Shown here in pieces: positions 59,833-64,000 of a DNA stretch of 64,000 nt. Source of the stretch: Actinoplanes italicus (GTDB taxonomy: Bacteria; Actinomycetota; Actinomycetes; Mycobacteriales; Micromonosporaceae); NCBI RefSeq assembly GCF_003001815.1, contig NZ_PVMZ01000005.1, positions 372,001 to 436,000 on the forward strand, written 5' to 3'. The notes beneath the pieces were generated by a model. That model worked only from the letters and a program-made list of their open reading frames with translations. It had not been told where the DNA came from and searched no databases. Made by a program: the position numbers and the translations under genes. Every line of letters starts with the position of its first letter. Within the stretch, counting starts at the first letter, position 1.

Positions 59833-61242
59833 CTACCGGCTGCCCACCATGTCGGCGAGCCCCTGGGACGCGGGCCAGTCGTCGTGCGGGCGGCCCAGGT
59901 GGTAGCCCTGGCCGAGCGGGATTCCGGCGTCGCGCAGGACGGCGACCTCCTCCGCGGTCTCGACGCCCTCGGCGACGACCGTGGTGCCCAGTGAGGCGGC
60001 GAAGGCGGCCATCGCGGCCATCAGCGCACGCCGGGCGGAGTCACGCTCGGCCTGGTCGACGATGCTGCGGTCGAGTTTGATCACGTCCGGCCGCAGCCGC
60101 AGGATGTGCTGCATCGAGGCGTAGCCGGCGCCCGCGTCGTCGACGGCGAGCCGGGCACCGCGCCCGTGGATCTCGTCGACGACCGCGACGAGGGCGTCGT
60201 AGTCGGTCACCACCGCGTGCTCGGTGATCTCGACGGTGATCCGGGCCGCGCACGGCCCGAGGCGGTCGAGCCGCTGCAGGAACCGCGGGTCGAGCATGGT
60301 CTCCGGCGCCACGTTGACCGACAGGTAGGCGTCGCCGGGCACGTCCGCCAGCCGGGCCAGGGCCGCGTCCAGCGCGTACAGCTCGAGGTCGGGGCCGAGC
60401 CCGGCCTGCCAGGCCTCGTCGAACCACTCGTTCGGCGGCCGGTACGGCTGCCCGGCGAACCGGGACAGGGCCTCGGCGCCGACCGCCCGGTGGGTGGTCA
60501 GGTCGACGATCGGCTGCAGGACGATCCGCAGGCCCTCTCCCCCGGCCAGCAGATCGGTGATGCGGGCGCGGGCGGCGTCCTGCTGCTCGCTGCGGGTGCG
60601 CTGTTCGGCTTCGGCGAGTACCTGCTCGGTGATGTCGGCGCTGAACCCGTGGTACCCCCGGATCTCGCCGCGTTCGCCGTACACCGGGGTGACGCTGTTG
60701 CGCAGGTGGCGGACCGTGCCGTCGGCGTGCCGGGCCTCGGAACGCCACTCGGATCCGGCCGCCGCCGTCAATTCACGGAGTCCGGCGGTCATCACGGTGT
60801 CGAGTTCCACCCCGAGGATCCCGTCCGCGGTCGTGCCGAGCACCGCTTCGACGCCCTCGTTGGAGAAAATGAATCGCAGGTCGGCGTCGAGACGCCACAC
60901 CCAGCCGCCGACCGTCTGCATGGTGCTGTGGAAGGCCTCGACGGCGGCCCGGGCGGTGGCCTGCATCCGCCGGTACAGCCCGATCAGCCGGATCATGATC
61001 CAGGCGACCAGCGGTAGCCAGCAGATCGCGGCGACGGCCAGCCACTCGTCGGCCTCGGGGAGTTCGCCGGTGACGACGACGTCCTCCCACTCCCACACCG
61101 AGGCGAGCAGGGTGAGCAGCATGCTGGGGCCGAGCACGACGATGACGGCCGCGATCAGCCGCCTGGTGGCGGCCGCGCTCTCCACATCCGTCGGGGCGGA
61201 CTCGTCTGACACACCGGGGTAATCGGTCACGGCTCCGGCCAC
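59833..61242 (-). CDS. Membrane PAS-EAL cyclic-di-GMP phosphodiesterase
   Basis: A 469-aa protein. Two TM helices are at about 28-50 and 68-88, a PAS domain at about 100-220 (VWRLDADLRFIFSNEGVEAVLG; GEIRGYHGFSADITEQ), and an EAL domain from about 235. Active-site residues are visible: EAL in GAEALSRF, NxxP in SVNVAPE, E in VEITEHA, DD in VDDAGAG, K in IKLDRS, E in VVAEGVET and Q in GQGYHLGRP. All are present, so it should be an active phosphodiesterase; there is no GGDEF domain. It lowers c-di-GMP in response to a PAS-sensed signal; in actinomycetes c-di-GMP delays development through BldD, so it could affect differentiation. Confidence 0.93.
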   Translation of the reverse strand: MAGAVTDYPGVSDESAPTDVESAAATRRLIAAVIVVLGPSMLLTLLASVWEWEDVVVTGELPEADEWLAVAAICWLPLVAWIMIRLIGLYRRMQATARAAVEAFHSTMQTVGGWVWRLDADLRFIFSNEGVEAVLGTTADGILGVELDTVMTAGLRELTAAAGSEWRSEARHADGTVRHLRNSVTPVYGERGEIRGYHGFSADITEQVLAEAEQRTRSEQQDAARARITDLLAGGEGLRIVLQPIVDLTTHRAVGAEALSRFAGQPYRPPNEWFDEAWQAGLGPDLELYALDAALARLADVPGDAYLSVNVAPETMLDPRFLQRLDRLGPCAARITVEITEHAVVTDYDALVAVVDEIHGRGARLAVDDAGAGYASMQHILRLRPDVIKLDRSIVDQAERDSARRALMAAMAAFAASLGTTVVAEGVETAEEVAVLRDAGIPLGQGYHLGRPHDDWPASQGLADMVGSR

Positions 61243-61248
61243 CTAAGG

Positions 61249-61830
61249 TCAGGCGCGTCCCCGTACCAGAGGAAGAAAGATCTCATCGACGATGTCGACC
61301 AGCACCTCGTCGGGCACCGAGGGGACGCCCCGCATCGCGTACTCGGCGCGCAGCAGCATCATCGGGGTGGCGGCGACGCGGGGGTGGGCGGCGGCCGCCG
61401 GAGCCTCGCCGCGGGCGGCCGCGCGCTCGATCATGGCGAGCCAGGCGCGGTCCATCGTGTCGGCGCCGGAGCCCTCACGCATCAGGGTGAGCAGCTCGGG
61501 CTCGTCGGCTGCGGCGGCGAGCAGGCTGCGCAGGATGACGCCGTACGGCGAGGACCAGGTCTCGTTGGCACGGCGGAGCATGTCGAGGGCGTCCCCGCGA
61601 AGGGTGCCGGTGTCGGGGTCGGGCATGGCGGCGTCCGACAGGTGCCGGTAGGCCGCGATGCCGAGCGCGGCGCGCTGCGGCCAGCGGCGGTAGATGGCGT
61701 TCTTGTTGGTCCCGGCACGGGCGGCCACACGGTCCATGGTCATGCCCGGGTAGCCGGATTCGCGCAGCTCCTCGGCGGCCGCGTGCAGTATCGCCTGCTC
61801 CAGTTCCGCACCGCGGCGTCGGGTACCCAC
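61249..61830 (-). CDS. TetR-family transcriptional regulator
   Basis: A 193-aa regulator with N-terminal HTH (QAILHAAAEELRESGYPGMTMDRVAARAGTNKNAIYRRWPQRAALGIAAYRH) and a ligand-binding C-terminal domain ending RAEYAMRGVPSVPDEVLVDIVDEIFLPLV. GTG start at 61830. It is divergent from the TIM-barrel gene at 61897. The gap carries a double palindrome, GGTAC...GTACC, at 61840-61875, its likely own operator. It should repress itself and its divergent neighbour. Confidence 0.9.
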   Translation of the reverse strand: MGTRRRGAELEQAILHAAAEELRESGYPGMTMDRVAARAGTNKNAIYRRWPQRAALGIAAYRHLSDAAMPDPDTGTLRGDALDMLRRANETWSSPYGVILRSLLAAAADEPELLTLMREGSGADTMDRAWLAMIERAAARGEAPAAAAHPRVAATPMMLLRAEYAMRGVPSVPDEVLVDIVDEIFLPLVRGRA

Positions 61831-61839
61831 GCATTGCAG

Positions 61840-61875
61840 GGTACTCGACGTACCTTATAGGGTACGCGTCGTACC
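61840..61875. promoter_or_regulatory. Double TetR-type operator, two 15-bp palindromes
   Basis: GGTACTCGACGTACC (61840-61854) and GGTACGCGTCGTACC (61861-61875) have centres 21 bp apart, two helical turns, so two dimers could bind side by side. The second is a perfect palindrome around a single central base. They lie between the TetR start (61830) and the ATG at 61897. Confidence 0.8.
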
Positions 61876-61896
61876 TTACGAGCGAGGGGAACCGCC

Positions 61897-62910
61897 ATGC
61901 GCGTCTTCGGCATGAACTACGACACCGGCTTCGTGAGCGCCGGTTCGACCACCCACGAGCCTTTCGACCCCGATGTCGTACGCCGTGACCTGCGCACCAT
62001 CCGTGACGAGCTGCACTGCGACGCCGTGCGGATCACCGGCGGGATCCAGGACCGGCTCGAACTGACCGCGCAACTGGCAGCCGACGCCGGCCTGGAGGTC
62101 TGGTACTGCCCGTTCACCAACGGCCTGGACCGCGACGAGCTGATGGCGTTCGTCCTCGACGGCGCCGAGCGGGCCGAGCGGCTGCGCCGGACCGGGGCGC
62201 CGGTCGTCTACCTGACCGGCTCGGAGATCGCCATGTTCACCGACGGCTTCCTGCCCGGCCGCGACCTGACCGAGCGCATGGCCCTGTTCACCGATCCCCT
62301 GCGGATGCGCGAGGCCGTACCGGCGGCGCGCGCCGCGGTACACGGCTTCCTCACCGAGGCCGTCCCCGCGGTCCGGCAGCGGTTCGGCGGCCCGATCGGC
62401 TACGCGTCGATCCCCCTCGAAGCCGTCGACTGGGCGCCGTTCGACATCATCGCCAGCGACGCCGGATATCGCGACGCCACCAACGCCGCGGCGTTCCCGC
62501 AGACCCTCGCGGCGGCGGTGGGACAGGGCAGGCCGTACGCGGCCACCGAGTTCGGCTGCTGCACGTTCCGCGGCGCTGCCGACGTGGCGGGCGGGCCCGA
62601 GCCGGTGACATACGACGAGCACGGCCGCGCCGACCGGCTCACCGCGGACCTGGAACGCGACGAGGAGGGGCAGGCCCGTTACCTGGTCGACCTGCTGCGC
62701 GACTACGAGAAGGGCGGTGTCGAGGCCGCGTTCGTGTACACGTTCGCCAACCGGCACCTGCCGACGACCGACGACCCGGCCCGCGACTTCGACCTGGCCG
62801 CCCGCGGCATCGTGCGCGTGCTGCCGGACGGCTCCTGGACGCCGAAGGCCGCGTTCCACGCCCTGGCCGAGTACGGCCGCGAACGGGCTGAACGCCGTTA
62901 CGGGCGCTGA
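61897..62910 (+). CDS. TIM-barrel glycosidase-like protein
   Basis: A 337-aa protein beginning RVFGMNYDTGFVSAG, then RDLRTIRDELHCDAVRITGG and ADAGLEVWYCPFTNGLD, a repeating strand-helix barrel. A later strand, PYAATEFGCCTFRGAADV, has a Glu at a barrel end as in GH5/GH-A clan enzymes. Close relatives are sometimes labelled abortive infection proteins in databases, but no phage-defence motif is visible. It is under a TetR regulator divergent at 61830 and next to a GH10 xylanase, which favours a sugar role. GAGGGG before the ATG. Confidence 0.75.
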   Translation: MRVFGMNYDTGFVSAGSTTHEPFDPDVVRRDLRTIRDELHCDAVRITGGIQDRLELTAQLAADAGLEVWYCPFTNGLDRDELMAFVLDGAERAERLRRTGAPVVYLTGSEIAMFTDGFLPGRDLTERMALFTDPLRMREAVPAARAAVHGFLTEAVPAVRQRFGGPIGYASIPLEAVDWAPFDIIASDAGYRDATNAAAFPQTLAAAVGQGRPYAATEFGCCTFRGAADVAGGPEPVTYDEHGRADRLTADLERDEEGQARYLVDLLRDYEKGGVEAAFVYTFANRHLPTTDDPARDFDLAARGIVRVLPDGSWTPKAAFHALAEYGRERAERRYGR

Positions 62911-62939
62911 TCCCGCAGGACCTGTTTCCCGGCCGAGGC

Positions 62940-64000
62940 TCACTGCAGGGCGATCGCCACCTTCTGCGGCTCCGGTGCGGCGATGGTGAAACCGGCGGTA
63001 CGGCCGCCGTGGCTGAGCTGGTAGTCGCCGAGGAAGCCGGTGACGTCGAGATGTCCCGCCGCGTCGGTGCGCAGGACGGTAGCGGGCAGCCACCACTCGC
63101 CTTTGATCAGTCGTCGCAGGGCCTCGTACGCGGGTTTGGGTGTGCCGTCGGAGCGGACGAGGCCGGCGGGCGCGCCGAGCCAGGCACCGTCGTCGGACAG
63201 GCCCCAGTAGGTGACGGCCTCGACCGACGGGTGGCCGATGAGCGTCCGGTAGTGCCGCACGATCTCGTCGGCCTGCCGCTGCTCGCCGTCCGGCGTGGAG
63301 GGCCACGACGGGACCTGGAAGTCGTTGAGGTCCTCGATCTCCGCCGGCATCAGATCGCCGGAGAGCAGGGTGGTCTCGGTCATGTGGATCGGCAGGCCGT
63401 ACCGGGCGAACCGCTCGAGCGTCTCCAGTGTCCGGTCCTCACCCCAATAGCCCTGGTGCATGTGGCTCTGCAGGCCGAGCGCGTCGATCCGGACCCCGGC
63501 CTCGAGAAGACCTTCGATCAGGCATTCGTACGCCGTGGACATGTCGAAGTCGTTGAGGAGCAATGTGGCGCCGGGGTCGGCCGCGCGGGCCGTCTCGAAC
63601 GCGAGCCGGACGGTCGCGATCCGGCCCCTGACGCGGGCCAGCCGGGTGATGGCGTTGGGGTGCTCCTCGTTGCGGAACACCGGCATGATCACCACCTCGT
63701 TGATCACGTCCCAGGAGTCGATGACGTCGGCCATGCCCGCCACCTCGCGCCGGATGCGGGCACGGACGGCAGCCTCGATCTCGTGGATCGGCTTCTCCCG
63801 CAGCCAGCTCGGCGCCAGGGTGTGCCACACGAGCGGGTGCCCCTTGACGCGGCAGCCGTGTCCGGCGAACCACTGCGCGGTCCGGTGCAGACGTTCGGTG
63901 TCCGGCCGGCCGGGCTGCGGCTCGAAGTCCGACCAGTAGAACGGCAGGGTCGCGGTGTTGAAGACGTCCAGCCACAGGCCGGCGTGGCCGGGCGGGCCGG
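62940..64000 (-). CDS. GH10 endo-1,4-beta-xylanase, 5' end off the window
   Basis: The coding frame continues beyond base 64000, so the N-terminus is missing; about 353 codons are visible. GH10 barrel motifs are present: FYWSDFEPQPGR, then VKGHPLVWHTLAPSW, WDVINEVV with the acid/base Glu, LLLNDFDMS, LGLQSHMHQGYW and LPIHMTETTL with the nucleophile Glu. After the barrel (about residue 270 of the visible part) a short C-terminal sheet follows (AGHLDVTGFLGDYQLSHGGRTAGFTIAAPE). It cuts xylan backbones; secretion cannot be judged without the N-terminus. The gene is convergent with the TIM-barrel gene, 29 bp apart. Confidence 0.9.
   Translation of the reverse strand, partial: GPPGHAGLWLDVFNTATLPFYWSDFEPQPGRPDTERLHRTAQWFAGHGCRVKGHPLVWHTLAPSWLREKPIHEIEAAVRARIRREVAGMADVIDSWDVINEVVIMPVFRNEEHPNAITRLARVRGRIATVRLAFETARAADPGATLLLNDFDMSTAYECLIEGLLEAGVRIDALGLQSHMHQGYWGEDRTLETLERFARYGLPIHMTETTLLSGDLMPAEIEDLNDFQVPSWPSTPDGEQRQADEIVRHYRTLIGHPSVEAVTYWGLSDDGAWLGAPAGLVRSDGTPKPAYEALRRLIKGEWWLPATVLRTDAAGHLDVTGFLGDYQLSHGGRTAGFTIAAPEPQKVAIALQ

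Overview
The window is about 70 % G+C on both strands. GTG starts are common, Shine-Dalgarno sequences are GGAGG-like, and several genes look leaderless. It carries families typical of filamentous actinomycetes: XRE/DUF5753-DUF397 pairs, an ECF42 sigma factor with a YCII partner, a LAL-type LuxR regulator, BTAD regulators, giant secreted RHS proteins and an LPxTG surface protein. The gene set points to an Actinoplanes/Micromonosporaceae-like chromosome. This is inference from gene content; no rRNA or other taxonomic marker is present. No tRNA, rRNA, CRISPR array, insertion sequence or phage module was found.

Layout. 1-4.1 kb: 5' end of a SulP transporter, an ECF42 sigma/YCII pair, two NTF2/SnoaL-fold proteins, a small DivIVA-like protein and a nine-unit array of 61-bp palindromic repeats. 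4.1-16.3 kb: methyltransferase-BTAD regulator operon, two coupled luciferase-like monooxygenases, an ECF sigma/RskA-type anti-sigma pair, a divergent two-component system, a methyltransferase, a membrane alpha/beta-hydrolase and a beta-lactamase-fold serine hydrolase. 16.4-24.1 kb: a membrane protein, an XRE-DUF397 locus with divergent small genes, a receptor-like Ser/Thr kinase, a small P-loop protein, an LPVTG surface protein and an AlpA-like DNA-binding protein under a palindromic promoter.

24.1-43.6 kb is the most striking part. Two tandem paralogous secreted RHS toxins (2226 and 2117 aa) share their body but carry unrelated C-terminal tails. Each is followed by a small gene that is a candidate immunity protein. 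A 1671-aa secreted FG-GAP/LamG protein is divergent from them. The 3' tail of the first RHS protein looks like a YwqJ-like nucleic-acid or nucleotide deaminase. 43.6-44.3 kb is a noncoding block with a strong terminator, tandem hairpins and a 352-nt stretch without a single T.

44.3-53.1 kb: an S9 peptidase, an OmdA-like protein, an AraC-LAL-hydrolase operon and several small genes. 53.1-56.4 kb: a tightly overlapping four-gene operon for a 2-oxoacid dehydrogenase complex (E1 beta, E2, E1 alpha) ending in a free-standing acyl carrier protein. No E3, PKS or NRPS gene is nearby. This is the best candidate for an unusual acyl-ACP-forming system. 56.5-64 kb: an ABM-globin fusion, a RidA/WYL-regulator pair, a second array of the 61-bp repeat abutting a dead DUF4288 gene, a GNAT, a PAS-EAL phosphodiesterase, a TetR regulator with a double operator, a TIM-barrel protein and the 3' part of a GH10 xylanase.

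Two recurring DNA-level patterns run through the window. First, short tandem repeats (20-27 bp) abut or include the stop codons of three unrelated genes. Second, several genes have a TAnnnT hexamer exactly 6 nt before the start codon, indicating leaderless mRNAs.
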